Positions 1 through 7,981 of a stretch of DNA of 32,541 bases are shown one piece after another. The stretch comes from Anaerolineae bacterium (GTDB lineage: Bacteria > Chloroflexota > Anaerolineae > B4-G1 > SLSP01): positions 1 to 32,541 of the forward strand of contig PWVB01000327.1 in NCBI GenBank assembly GCA_003562365.1, read 5' to 3'. Positions within the stretch are counted from its first letter, which is position 1. Every line of letters begins with the position of its first letter. The notes under the pieces are model-generated. The model made no database searches. It saw only the letters and a list, made by a program, of their open reading frames with translations, and had not been told where the DNA came from. The translations under genes were made by a program, and so were the position numbers.

Positions 1-719
1 GCCATAGGGGTGTCACCCACCCCCTGGGTGGCTAAGATGGGGAAAGGCGCCTGCCTGAGACAAGGAATGAGTGATGTGGGAACGCTACCAACGACCACCC
101 CCCGCACCTGCATCTCCTGGGCCTGTTTAACACACTCCGCATCCAGGGTGGCCCCACCGACGAGAATGGTACCCTGAGCTGAGGCGTTGATCTGGGTTGC
201 GAGGAGGGGGTATCCGGATTCCCGCACCACCATACGCAGGATGCCGTAGCTCTCGCTCCCGTTGCCCCAGCGGGCCTGGATGAACCCTCCTACCGTCTCG
301 ATCACGACGCCTTGACCGTCGCGCACCTCAACGACGTGACCGGGCACCAGCGCATTGAGACGCACCAGTCGCGGCTCTGCCTCCAGCAGGAGCCGCCCTC
401 GTCCGATGCCCACCACTCGTCCATCAAGGGGCGACCGACAGACCCGGGAGCTTAGCCCGCCCCGTGCCGCCAGTACATCTCCTTCCCTGACTGAGGTCCC
501 CCGCTCGACCTTGAGGCAGGATAGGGCGTTCTTGATCGGAACATCGAGTGCCTGGGCTATCTCGACAATACGAAAATCTGGTGGGGGTGTTGCCTGTGCT
601 ACGATGTGCGTGGGCTCCACAGCGTCTCCAGAACGCACCAACACCTCCCCCGGGCGAGAGAGTAATCGCGGTACACGGATGGTCGTCAGCGGATTAGCGA
701 TGCTGTAGGAGTTCAGCAT
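1..719 (-). CDS. Partial CDS: barrel-sandwich-like protein downstream of MutL, truncated by window edge
   Basis: This reading frame is missing from the ORF track because it runs off the window. Translating the minus strand from ATG at 719 gives 239 open codons beginning MLNSYSIANPLTTIRVPRLL. The ATG lies one base after the stop of the MutL gene, whose last codons (GGAGGC TAG) supply a good ribosome-binding site. Visible segments: a biotinyl/lipoyl-hammerhead-like stretch (SRPGEVLVRSGDAVEPTHIV, about residues 20-40), a second barrel-like stretch (CRSPLDGRVVGIGRGRLLLE), a KOW-like stretch (LVPGHVVEVRDGQGVVIETVGG), then alternating beta/alpha sequence (GTILVGGATLDAECVKQAQE) resembling a Rossmann-like domain. 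I do not recognise a named family. Position and translational coupling suggest it works with MutL. No transmembrane segment is seen in the visible part. Confidence 0.8.
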   Translation of the reverse strand, partial: MLNSYSIANPLTTIRVPRLLSRPGEVLVRSGDAVEPTHIVAQATPPPDFRIVEIAQALDVPIKNALSCLKVERGTSVREGDVLAARGGLSSRVCRSPLDGRVVGIGRGRLLLEAEPRLVRLNALVPGHVVEVRDGQGVVIETVGGFIQARWGNGSESYGILRMVVRESGYPLLATQINASAQGTILVGGATLDAECVKQAQEMQVRGVVVGSVPTSLIPCLRQAPFPILATQGVGDTPM

Positions 720-720
720 G

Positions 721-2472
721 CTAGCCTCCCACATCCCAGTTCCAGCGCGTAAGAATTCGGCGACGTTGATCGCGGTTCTCTGGCAGCATCAGGGGTCGTC
801 CCCTGGCGTCAACGACGAGTCCTACCAGCCCTCCGAGAACCTCAACCCTGCCGCCTCGACCCGGACCCAACCCAACGTCGAAGCGTCGGCTGGGGCGGAC
901 CTCCAACGTTGCCCGTTGATCAGCCAGCAGCGGCCACACTTCAATCTCTCCATAGTGGGCCTCCACGTTTAGCTCGCTGCCGTTCTCGTATTCGATGCGC
1001 ATACGCATCACGACATCGCCCGGACGTGCTTGTCCTACAGGGGAGATCACCGTACCCAATGAAGCCAGGGTTCCGGCATTGAGCGCTGAGGCGGCGACTA
1101 GAGGCTTAATCCCCGCGATGGCGCCGATTGCTGAGGCTGCTTGGTTGACGTCCAAAAGCAGCGTCGAGATGCCAGCCGGCTGTAGCCCATCAAGGACCGT
1201 CAAGAGCGCTTGTCCAGGGCGGGGGGTATGCACCAGGCCTCCACCGCTGATCAGAATCGGATCGAGTCGTGGCATCGTCTCCCATCCGTTGATCTCGGCC
1301 CCGCTGGTGTCCCACGTTGGACGCGCTGTCTTCAGAGTGGCGCGTAGCATCTCGCGCGCTACTGCAAGCTGCACCCAGAGTTCCTGTGTCGTCTGAGGTG
1401 TTGCCAGGGGCTGCAACTCTGCGTTATATAGTAGGGTCATTAGCGTTTCTTCATCTAAATCATCAGGGATCCAGCGCGATAATCGCGCCAGGCCGTGCGC
1501 ATCGACCCACTCGCTCAGCCCATTGACTACCCCGTGTTCGTAGACGGTTGTATATGGGCGTCCGTCAAAGACCGCCGACATCGTCGTTGTGGCTGCCCCA
1601 ATGTCAACGCCCACGACACCGCGATCCTGGTTCCCTTCACGATGCCATAGGTAGTCTACGACCCGCGAAAAGGCCGTCGCTGCTGGTACAAGGGGTAGCC
1701 GGCTCCACATACTCAAGGTCTCTATGCCGGGGGCTGTTCGGAGACGCTTCTCGATATAGAAGGTCTCGAGCTCGCTCTGCGCGGGTCCTAGATGCTCAGT
1801 ATCGGCAGATGGGTGCACGTTATCTGCGATTAGGACCCGCGTAATATCGCCCAGCAGCTTGGTGATATGGGGACGTAGTGTGCGGTTTCCCGCATAGAGT
1901 ACCGCGGGTCGTTCTTCTTCATTCAACATCGAGGCGGCCAATGCGATGGCTTCAGCAAGCTCGAGCACTGGGCGGCGCGCTCCTCCATCCACACCGCCGA
2001 CCAGCAAAACGAGGTCTGGCGTTAGATCTCTCACGGTGCGTGCCCAGGTTTCTTGAGGGGAGACAGGATTGCCCTCGCGGGAGAGCGTCGCCTCGATCGT
2101 GGCATAGGTGCCTCTCGCGGCGCGCAGGCCACTCTCAAGGCTCATCTCACGGACCAGGCCTGCTAGAATCACGCGGAGCGGAGCCACAGCGCTCATGATC
2201 ACGACAAAAGCGTCGACGCCCTGCAGGCCACGTCGTGGCACGATAATCCGACCCTGAGTGTAGAATTGGCGCTCTGTCATCGTCTCCAGCCCCTGCAAAG
2301 CCTTGCGCACGCCAACGCTTAGGTCGTGCCAGGGGGGATTGCCAGTTGTCTGCGCTTCGGTCTGTGCCACTAGGCGGTAGCTGTCGGCGACGCGCTCAAT
2401 AAGGGATAGCTTGGTGATCGCGGTGCCGCAGTCGGCCACCAATACGGACTGGATGTTACGAGCTTCTTCCAT
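721..2472 (-). CDS. MutL-family (glutamate mutase L-like) actin-fold ATPase
   Basis: A 583-aa protein of the MutL family, part of the actin/Hsp70/hydantoinase ATPase superfamily. Two phosphate-type loops are visible: LVADCGTAITKLSL near residues 11-24 and VVGVDIGAATTTMSAVFDG near 286-304. An adenosine-type motif (ILISGGGLVHTPRPGQ) lies near 420. MutL was named for its link to adenosylcobalamin-dependent glutamate mutase in Clostridium, but no mutE or mutS subunit is in this window, so a role in glutamate fermentation is doubtful. About 100 C-terminal residues (from MRMRIEYENGSELNVEAHYGEIEV to GLVVDARGRPLMLPENRDQRRR) appear to extend past the ATPase core and look beta-rich. The gene sits 72 nt after a membrane protein gene and 1 nt before the barrel-type partial gene. 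Family call is firm; function is inferred only as an ATPase serving the operon's envelope proteins. Confidence 0.85.
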   Translation of the reverse strand: MEEARNIQSVLVADCGTAITKLSLIERVADSYRLVAQTEAQTTGNPPWHDLSVGVRKALQGLETMTERQFYTQGRIIVPRRGLQGVDAFVVIMSAVAPLRVILAGLVREMSLESGLRAARGTYATIEATLSREGNPVSPQETWARTVRDLTPDLVLLVGGVDGGARRPVLELAEAIALAASMLNEEERPAVLYAGNRTLRPHITKLLGDITRVLIADNVHPSADTEHLGPAQSELETFYIEKRLRTAPGIETLSMWSRLPLVPAATAFSRVVDYLWHREGNQDRGVVGVDIGAATTTMSAVFDGRPYTTVYEHGVVNGLSEWVDAHGLARLSRWIPDDLDEETLMTLLYNAELQPLATPQTTQELWVQLAVAREMLRATLKTARPTWDTSGAEINGWETMPRLDPILISGGGLVHTPRPGQALLTVLDGLQPAGISTLLLDVNQAASAIGAIAGIKPLVAASALNAGTLASLGTVISPVGQARPGDVVMRMRIEYENGSELNVEAHYGEIEVWPLLADQRATLEVRPSRRFDVGLGPGRGGRVEVLGGLVGLVVDARGRPLMLPENRDQRRRILTRWNWDVGG

Positions 2473-2544
2473 TATCTTAGCGATCCTGTGTTTTTAGCTG
2501 CAGCGAAGCGAATGCGTCGCGGTCGTTTCCGGAAGAGCATCGCG

Positions 2545-3231
2545 CTATCCGGCAACCAGGCTGATCAAACGCTCAGCCAGTTCGACCAACTGCCATAGCC
2601 GCAGCACTAGGGCCGTAAGCGCTGAGGTCAAGGCCCCGGAGAATGCGGTGCCAAGAGCGATGGCAATGAACGCCATGCCCAGGCGCTCGGTTTTCTGCTG
2701 TACCGGCGTCTTGGAAGGGGGCGCATCTCTATGGGTGTGGGGACGTGTATGGAAATAGTACAACCCCAAAACGGTGCCTAACAGGACTACCGCACCCTGA
2801 GCGATCGCTAGCCCGCCTTCGTCAATGCGTAAGGCCTCACCGGTGACAGTCACCTGGGGTATAAGGGTGCCAACCAGTGCTCCGGATACCGCCACAGCCG
2901 CGCCAACTCCCACAAGGTAGCCCAGTGAGCTGTTGCCAATGACAGCGATACGACCGAGAAACCGGGTTGGGGGGAATCCTTTCAGCAAAAGTAACGCGCC
3001 TAAGACCAGCGGGACGGCATACGCAAGGCTGTCCGGAGCGCCCTGGGCAGCCAAAGCCCCGACGATCCAGTCATTGAGCACGTATCGGGCGGCCACGCCC
3101 ACGGCATAGCCGGCAGCTGCTCCCACCAGAAGCGCCAGCGCCCAGCGATAAAGCACATTGTCTCCGAGAAGGTAGCTGAAGACCATAAGGGTAAGGACGG
3201 CGCCGACGATCAGGCCCAGTGTCTCTGTCAT
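2545..3231 (-). CDS. Polytopic membrane protein of the MutL operon, unknown function
   Basis: A 228-aa protein I cannot assign to a named family. Hydrophobic stretches suggest about six membrane segments: TLGLIVGAVLTLMVFSYLLG at the N-terminus, WALALLVGAAAGYAVGVAA, AVPLVLGALLLLKG, GYLVGVGAAVAVSGALVGTL, IAQGAVVLLGTVLGLYYF, and a C-terminal one around FIAIALGTAFSGALTSAL. A short polar stretch (HTRPHTHRDAPPSKTPVQQ) precedes the last segment. The start codon lies 3 nt after the stop of the 911-aa zinc-ribbon/PDWL gene, and AAAGGA overlapping that gene's end can act as the ribosome-binding site, so the two are translationally coupled. It could be a membrane partner or anchor for the neighbouring scaffold protein. 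That is inference from position. Confidence 0.75.
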   Translation of the reverse strand: MTETLGLIVGAVLTLMVFSYLLGDNVLYRWALALLVGAAAGYAVGVAARYVLNDWIVGALAAQGAPDSLAYAVPLVLGALLLLKGFPPTRFLGRIAVIGNSSLGYLVGVGAAVAVSGALVGTLIPQVTVTGEALRIDEGGLAIAQGAVVLLGTVLGLYYFHTRPHTHRDAPPSKTPVQQKTERLGMAFIAIALGTAFSGALTSALTALVLRLWQLVELAERLISLVAG

Positions 3232-3234
3232 AGC

Positions 3235-5970
3235 CTAGCGTGATCCTTTCCTTTGGAGAGCCAAGCCGTAAAGCACGCCTATCACCAGGAAGGAGGCCAC
3301 GAGCCAGTGTGCTAGCATCAAGATGTCTAGGACCCGCCCGTGGACACCGATATCACCGCGTAGGTCCCGATAGGCGACCGCATCCGCAAAACCGATTACC
3401 CATCCATCCACGCGGCGTGCTTCAAGATACGGTCTGATGAACGGCCCTGCGGTAGCACTTAACCCAACACTGACCGGCAGTGGCCCGTTCCCATTGTGGC
3501 TGCGCAGCAGGAGGTTCTGCTCTATCCACCACCGCATTCGCTCTGGCTGAGACGCAAGTACAATCAGACGGGCTGCCGTCTGCGCCTCCGGCCCTTGTAA
3601 GAATTCGGCGATACCGTTGGCGTTGCCGGGAAGATATCTCCCGCTAACTGTAACGGAGTACCCGGCCTGATCCACCAGCATCGCACCAAGCCCGGCGCTC
3701 TCAGGCAAGGTGCTCACGATCAGGGTCTCCACCTCCTGTGCCTGAATGTGTCGCAGCAGCGGTATCGCGATCTGTGCCATCTCTTCAGCGTAAGCGGGGT
3801 TAATCTCTAACGCCACGAGCACCCGCTCACCGGGTGTCAGTTGATCCAGGCCAGCAGCGAGCGCGGGCACACCTACCGCAGTCTGGACGGGCGGGACCTG
3901 TGACAAGCGCGTACCCGAAGGTATCATCCAGAAGGCAGCTAGCAGAACGGCGATCAGGATCACTCCTGCCAGCAGGCGTATGATCCCCCAGCTTCCCTCG
4001 GAGCGCACGCGCTCCTGGAGGACGGGTCGCTCCACACTGCGCGGCTGTTCCAGCAGTTGCTGCCACAATTGCGCTTGCGCGATGACGGACTCAGGAAGCT
4101 CGGAGTCGGCGGAAAGCCTAGCCTCCGACGGTACATCCACCACAGACAGGGACGGCAACACTCCCGGCAGTCCCTCCAAGGGGCCTTCTGGCTCAGCGGG
4201 TGTCGCTATCCTCTCCCGAGTCAGTGACGCCTTGTCCGGCTCGTTGGGGTCGGCTCTCAGATCGCGGACCCAATCAGGGATATCCGCTGGCACCAACTCT
4301 CCGGCAGCGTCCTCAGGGCCCGTGGACAGCGCTTGTCCAGAAGGGGCAAGCGCCTGAAGCCAGGGCGGCAAGTCTGCTTTCACGGGGGCTTCGTCGTCTA
4401 CGGTCTCAGGCCGTGTCGGGACGGCCTCGTCCGCCAAGAGATCCAGATCCTTTAGCCAGTCGGGCTCCTGAGCCGGCTCATCCAGCGACGGCGGTGTGTC
4501 TGAGCTCGACCTTTCATCATCGGCATCCTCCACGAAGACGGGCGCCGTCGGTGTCAGGTCCGAGGCCTCCTCAACAATGGGGCTGACATCCCGGAGCCAA
4601 TCGGGGACGCTTACCTCCGAGACAGTCTCTTTGGTGAAGACGGCCGATACCGTCTCACCGGGAGGAGCAGGCTCGAGACCTGCCAGCCAATCCGGCAGCT
4701 CAGCCTCCTCAGTGTCATCACGCTCGCCTTCCCACGGTGGGGTCTGCGCCGTGGTCGCTGAAGGTGACGGCGACGGCCCCTGAACTGCTTCGTTGGTTAC
4801 CTCGGAATCAGCGACCTCGGCTGTAGCTGCAGCCTCTTCTGTGACGGCTTCCTCCTCAGCTGCATCCGCTGTTTCATCCGCTTCGCCTTCGGATGGCGGC
4901 TCTTGAAACTCCTGCGCCTGTGGTATCGGTTCTGCTGCGCCGTGCGGCTCCGGCCCGGACGCTTCGCCAACCGATGCCCCGGCATCCTCCAGATCGAGCG
5001 CACGAGCATCCGACAGCCATTCAGGGAGGTCCGTCTCGGAGAAGATCGAGAATGCTGTCTCACGCGTGGCCGAAGATGCCGTCGCCCCGTTCTTAGTCCG
5101 CTCTTCGATTTCCTCCGTCAGTGCGTCGTGCTCCTCCATCTCGTCGCGTTCCGCGGTGAGAGCTGGGTCTTGCTCTTCTGGCCTAGCTGTATCCACGAGC
5201 CGCTCCGATGGCGTGCTGGAGGACTGAGCGGCTTCGGGGTGGTCTAATTCCTGTTCGCTTAGCCAGTCTGGGATCGGCAACTCCCGCTCATCGAATTCAT
5301 CCCCGGCGGCTTCATCAGTCAAGCTGGACAACCAATCGGGTAGTGCTTTAGAAGCCAGCGACTGATCAGACGCCGGTTCTGTTTCCTCAGTACTGGGTTC
5401 GGTAGCCAGGGGCTCCACCGATGGAACTTCTGCACGGAGCCATTCAGGCATGGTTTCACCTTCAAACAGCGACGCGGCCCTGTCGTTGTCGACCTCCACC
5501 TCGACCGGTACGTCGACGTCTCCAAACTCCGCGTCCTCGTCGATCAGGTCCGCCAGCCAATCCGGATAGCCCCCGGCATTCTCCAGTACCTCTTGTTCGG
5601 AAACGCCAGTCTCTTCAGCCCTCTGCTCTTCATCGGGCAGACCGCGCAACCAGGCTGGCAGATCCTCGCGCTCTTGATCATCATCTTCGGTCGTGGGACT
5701 CCGCGTCGGTAGGGAGATGCCTTTCAGCGAGGAGCTGTTAGGTTCCTCAGTCGAGGAGCGCGATGCCAGTGAGTTTAGGTCCTCCTGCTGCATTAATCGC
5801 GCATTACAGTGGTCGCAGAACAGATTTCCTACTGGGTTCACCGTGCCGCATTTTGGACACCGGATCTCGGTCTGCGGAAGAATAGCGCCACAGTTATCAC
5901 ATTTTCGTCGGCTTTCCTTGTTGAGCGAGCCGCAGCTTGGACAGCGAATCATAGCGCTATCACCGTTCAT
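3235..5970 (-). CDS. Double zinc-ribbon protein with eleven PDWL-type motifs, transmembrane segment and extracytoplasmic domain
   Basis: A 911-aa modular protein. Residues 10-27 (CPSCG...CDNCG) and 38-55 (CPKCG...CDHCN) form two zinc ribbons. Residues about 60-640 are acidic, low-complexity and probably disordered, and carry eleven spaced copies of a short motif of the type [LIVMYE]P-x-W-[LV], usually PDWL followed by x-x-L: LPAWLRGL, YPDWLADL, MPEWLRAE, LPDWLSSL, IPDWLSEQ, LPEWLSDA, LPDWLAGL, VPDWLRDV, EPDWLKDL, LPPWLQAL and IPDWVRDL. A membrane helix follows at about 662-683, then a folded domain of about 200 residues, then a second helix (MLAHWLVASFLVIGVLYGLAL) and a basic tail. The ribbons and motifs should be cytoplasmic and the C-terminal domain outside. 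The start overlaps the upstream stop by 4 nt. Family function is unknown; the motif array looks like a multivalent docking scaffold (inference). Confidence 0.85.
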   Translation of the reverse strand: MNGDSAMIRCPSCGSLNKESRRKCDNCGAILPQTEIRCPKCGTVNPVGNLFCDHCNARLMQQEDLNSLASRSSTEEPNSSSLKGISLPTRSPTTEDDDQEREDLPAWLRGLPDEEQRAEETGVSEQEVLENAGGYPDWLADLIDEDAEFGDVDVPVEVEVDNDRAASLFEGETMPEWLRAEVPSVEPLATEPSTEETEPASDQSLASKALPDWLSSLTDEAAGDEFDERELPIPDWLSEQELDHPEAAQSSSTPSERLVDTARPEEQDPALTAERDEMEEHDALTEEIEERTKNGATASSATRETAFSIFSETDLPEWLSDARALDLEDAGASVGEASGPEPHGAAEPIPQAQEFQEPPSEGEADETADAAEEEAVTEEAAATAEVADSEVTNEAVQGPSPSPSATTAQTPPWEGERDDTEEAELPDWLAGLEPAPPGETVSAVFTKETVSEVSVPDWLRDVSPIVEEASDLTPTAPVFVEDADDERSSSDTPPSLDEPAQEPDWLKDLDLLADEAVPTRPETVDDEAPVKADLPPWLQALAPSGQALSTGPEDAAGELVPADIPDWVRDLRADPNEPDKASLTRERIATPAEPEGPLEGLPGVLPSLSVVDVPSEARLSADSELPESVIAQAQLWQQLLEQPRSVERPVLQERVRSEGSWGIIRLLAGVILIAVLLAAFWMIPSGTRLSQVPPVQTAVGVPALAAGLDQLTPGERVLVALEINPAYAEEMAQIAIPLLRHIQAQEVETLIVSTLPESAGLGAMLVDQAGYSVTVSGRYLPGNANGIAEFLQGPEAQTAARLIVLASQPERMRWWIEQNLLLRSHNGNGPLPVSVGLSATAGPFIRPYLEARRVDGWVIGFADAVAYRDLRGDIGVHGRVLDILMLAHWLVASFLVIGVLYGLALQRKGSR

Positions 5971-6581
5971 CCACCACTGTATGGGCGGTCTATACCCAGG
6001 ATGATTCTCAGGCCGGTTATGACAATACCCAGCGATACGCCCAGTAGCAATCCCCGCATGCCGCCGGTGGCCGCAGCATCTACCAACTGCACGATCAGTT
6101 CCACAGTACGGGGATAAACCACCGGGATCGTGCCCAGTAACATCAGCAGGGCCGTCGCGAGGAAAAGGACGGCCATCGGGCTCCGTCGGGTGGTGAAGAG
6201 TCGCATACCGCTCAAGAGCAGCGTCACAGCCGTCAATGCCAGTACCGCTGATTGGCCGGGAATCAGGATGTCACTCAATATAGCCTGGACCCAGATCCCT
6301 TCTGGCCCTTGCAGGAGAACAAGAACGAGCGTGATAACAGCGGACACCAACAAGATCAGACTGGCAATGCGGTGCCGGATCCGTCTTCGGAATACCCGCG
6401 CGATGTGTACCTTAAGGATGCTTCCGTAGGCGAGCACCAGCGCAAAGGCAGCCAGGACTGTGGCCCAACGCACGAGAACGATCCGCACCGAGACAAAGAT
6501 CGGGATAGGGGCCAAGTATCCCAGTAAGACAAGCAACCCAGCAACGACAGCGATGATCGTGGGGATGACCCAGCGAAACAT
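5967..6581 (-). CDS. Polytopic membrane protein of the MutL operon, unknown function
   Basis: A 204-aa very hydrophobic protein with about six predicted membrane segments: PTIIAVVAGLLVLLGYLAPI at the N-terminus, VRWATVLAAFALVLAYGSIL, IASLILLVSAVITLVLVLLQG, AVLALTAVTLLLSGMRLF, MAVLFLATALLMLLGTIPVVY, and a C-terminal one around GLLLGVSLGIVITGLRIILG. A basic loop (ARVFRRRIRHR) after the second segment is likely cytoplasmic. I do not recognise a family. Its ATG lies 3 nt after the DUF6754-like gene's stop, with GGAGG from that gene's end as ribosome-binding site. Its TGA overlaps the ATG of the zinc-ribbon/PDWL gene. This tight coupling suggests the three products are made in matched amounts and may form one membrane complex. 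Confidence 0.78.
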   Translation of the reverse strand: MFRWVIPTIIAVVAGLLVLLGYLAPIPIFVSVRIVLVRWATVLAAFALVLAYGSILKVHIARVFRRRIRHRIASLILLVSAVITLVLVLLQGPEGIWVQAILSDILIPGQSAVLALTAVTLLLSGMRLFTTRRSPMAVLFLATALLMLLGTIPVVYPRTVELIVQLVDAAATGGMRGLLLGVSLGIVITGLRIILGIDRPYSGG

Positions 6582-6584
6582 AGC

Positions 6585-7406
6585 CTATCCTCCACCCTCT
6601 AGCAGAGGGCCTACCAGGGAGATCCCGGCGGCGACCAAAATTCCCAGGATGACCAGCCACCGGAGAAGATTCGCGGCTGCCAGGCTGGCCAGAAAGGCTG
6701 AACGGTCGGTGACCTCTGCGCCACCGGCAAAGAGCTCCTCACCGATGATCAGTTGTCTTTCGGTAAGATCCGGATAGAGTGCTGACAAACCCGCTGGCGA
6801 TACGGCACCACCGGCAAGTTTAGCCTTCTTTGTCACCGCCGCATCCACCAGGAGACTGGCCTCCTGATCGAAAGCACCTAGGTTGATGTGGGTGCCTACC
6901 GGCTCGTCCAGGGTGAGGGTCGCAGCCTGCGCTGCGTACAGGGTCGGTGTAGGGGCAGAAAATCGCACACAGCCCGGACGGTAACCTTGGGCAGTGCCCA
7001 AGCGAGCGTAAGCATCCCGGAGCTGAGTATCAGCCAGCAAATAAAGGGTAGGATCGCCGGTTGTTAGATACGGCGGTGTGTCGTAAGCGGCCGATAGCTT
7101 TGTGAGCGCGGCAAGCCCCTGCAACGCTGCAATGGAAACCATACCATCCTCGCTTAGCAGTCCACCACTGCCCAGGGCGACATGGACGGCTTGGCCCGCC
7201 TCAGCGACGCGCCCCACCTCAGCTGTGAAGGTCTGGAAAGCTGGTACCACCCCAGCGCCCCGCTCTGCCCTGGCGGCGGCCTCGACACCGTCTTGGCCAT
7301 CAGATGATCGAGCGCGCTTTGATTTTCGTTGCTGCCGCATCCCATAAATCGAAAGGGCGAAGGCGCCGATCAAGACCAGACCCAAAGCGATGAGTTGGTT
7401 TTCCAT
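6585..7406 (-). CDS. Membrane-anchored DUF6754-like protein
   Basis: The track ORF starts at 7559, but its first 51 residues overlap the 94-aa gene in another frame and look non-coding. I choose ATG at 7406 (MENQLIALGLVLIGAFALSIYGMR), 2 nt after that gene's stop and preceded by GGAGACTGAG. The product is 273 aa: an N-terminal membrane helix, a basic linker (RQQRKSKRARS), a domain of about 200 residues containing VHVALGSGGLLSEDGMVSIAALQGLAAL, TTGDPTLYLLADTQLRDAY and GAFDQEASLLVDAA, and a C-terminal membrane helix (LLRWLVILGILVAAGISLVGPLL). I recall this pattern as the DUF6754 family, seen mainly in Chloroflexota; the name is from memory. The molecular function is unknown. The operon places it with two polytopic proteins, the zinc-ribbon/PDWL protein and MutL. 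Confidence 0.75.
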   Translation of the reverse strand: MENQLIALGLVLIGAFALSIYGMRQQRKSKRARSSDGQDGVEAAARAERGAGVVPAFQTFTAEVGRVAEAGQAVHVALGSGGLLSEDGMVSIAALQGLAALTKLSAAYDTPPYLTTGDPTLYLLADTQLRDAYARLGTAQGYRPGCVRFSAPTPTLYAAQAATLTLDEPVGTHINLGAFDQEASLLVDAAVTKKAKLAGGAVSPAGLSALYPDLTERQLIIGEELFAGGAEVTDRSAFLASLAAANLLRWLVILGILVAAGISLVGPLLEGGG

Positions 7407-7408
7407 CC

Positions 7409-7693
7409 TCAGTCTCCTTCGATACGGTCTTCGAGAAGATACCGATGCAGCTCTTCCAAGGCTTCGGGACTCTCCAGGGCTCTGGCGATCGGGGTGATCG
7501 CAGCTTCCCCGACGAAGGGTGCCAACATCCAGAGAATCTGGCCGCCGATAAACCCCCAAGCCGGCAGGAGATCGCTCAGGATCAGCACCAAATCCTCCAG
7601 CCCGCGCGCCCGGAAGCTATCTGCCCAGCGTATGAATGTCCTGGGTAGCGTTGCCTCATCCTGCATTGGATGCCCAAAATCCTTGCTGTCCAT
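7409..7693 (-). CDS. Small soluble protein heading the MutL operon
   Basis: A 94-aa protein, the first gene of the minus-strand operon. It is amphipathic with an aromatic central stretch (LLPAWGFIGGQILWMLAPFVG) that could be a membrane-associated helix or a buried core. The C-terminal part (ALESPEALEELHRYLLEDRIEGD) should be an acidic helix. No family is recognised. The ATG at 7693 has no clear ribosome-binding site. An internal ATG at codon 10 (MQDEATLPRTF) is preceded by AAGGA about 12 nt upstream and is a possible alternative start. The stop is 2 nt before the DUF6754-like gene's ATG, so coupling is likely. Confidence 0.65.
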   Translation of the reverse strand: MDSKDFGHPMQDEATLPRTFIRWADSFRARGLEDLVLILSDLLPAWGFIGGQILWMLAPFVGEAAITPIARALESPEALEELHRYLLEDRIEGD

Positions 7694-7865
7694 CCGCGAG
7701 CAACCGGAGATACCTTTCTAGCATAATACCGTGCCGTCACGATGCGATCTCGAGTCACGAGCCAGATTATCCGGACGTGATACCATCACAGCTAAAGGCC
7801 AGAAGTTTGAGAAAGCGGACGCTGTGCGATGGGCGTTGCACAAACCCACAGCTTTTTCAGTATAG

Positions 7866-7883
7866 CACGGTTTGAGAACCGTG
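7866..7883. repeat. Perfect inverted repeat CACGGTT-TGAG-AACCGTG in the divergent intergenic region
   Basis: A 7-bp perfect inverted repeat with a 4-nt centre lies between the minus-strand MutL operon (start 7693) and the plus-strand glycosyltransferase gene. No run of T follows it, so it is not a typical terminator. Symmetry and placement fit an operator or a small leader hairpin. No regulator gene adjoins it. Confidence 0.45.
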
Positions 7884-7938
7884 TAAAGCTATCCCAATCC
7901 TAACCAAGGGTGCGATTTCCCTTCGGAAGACTTAACGT

Positions 7939-7944
7939 TATACT
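7939..7944 (+). promoter_or_regulatory. Candidate -10 box TATACT upstream of the glycosyltransferase
   Basis: TATACT matches the -10 consensus in five of six positions and would start transcription near 7951, about 30 nt before the TTG codon at 7982. The matching -35 region (TTCCCT with a 16-nt spacer) is poor. The box falls inside the longer GTG-started ORF of the track, which argues for the downstream start. No convincing promoter for the minus-strand operon was found in 7694-7909. Confidence 0.35.
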
Positions 7945-7981
7945 ACGACTTGTTGGTGAATTTGGCAAGGACGAGGGATTT

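Noticed and set aside
7910-7981. GTG start at 7910 for the glycosyltransferase
   Set aside because: The extra 24 residues do not resemble the family N-terminus, lack a well-spaced ribosome-binding site and contain a -10-like box; the TTG at 7982 fits better.
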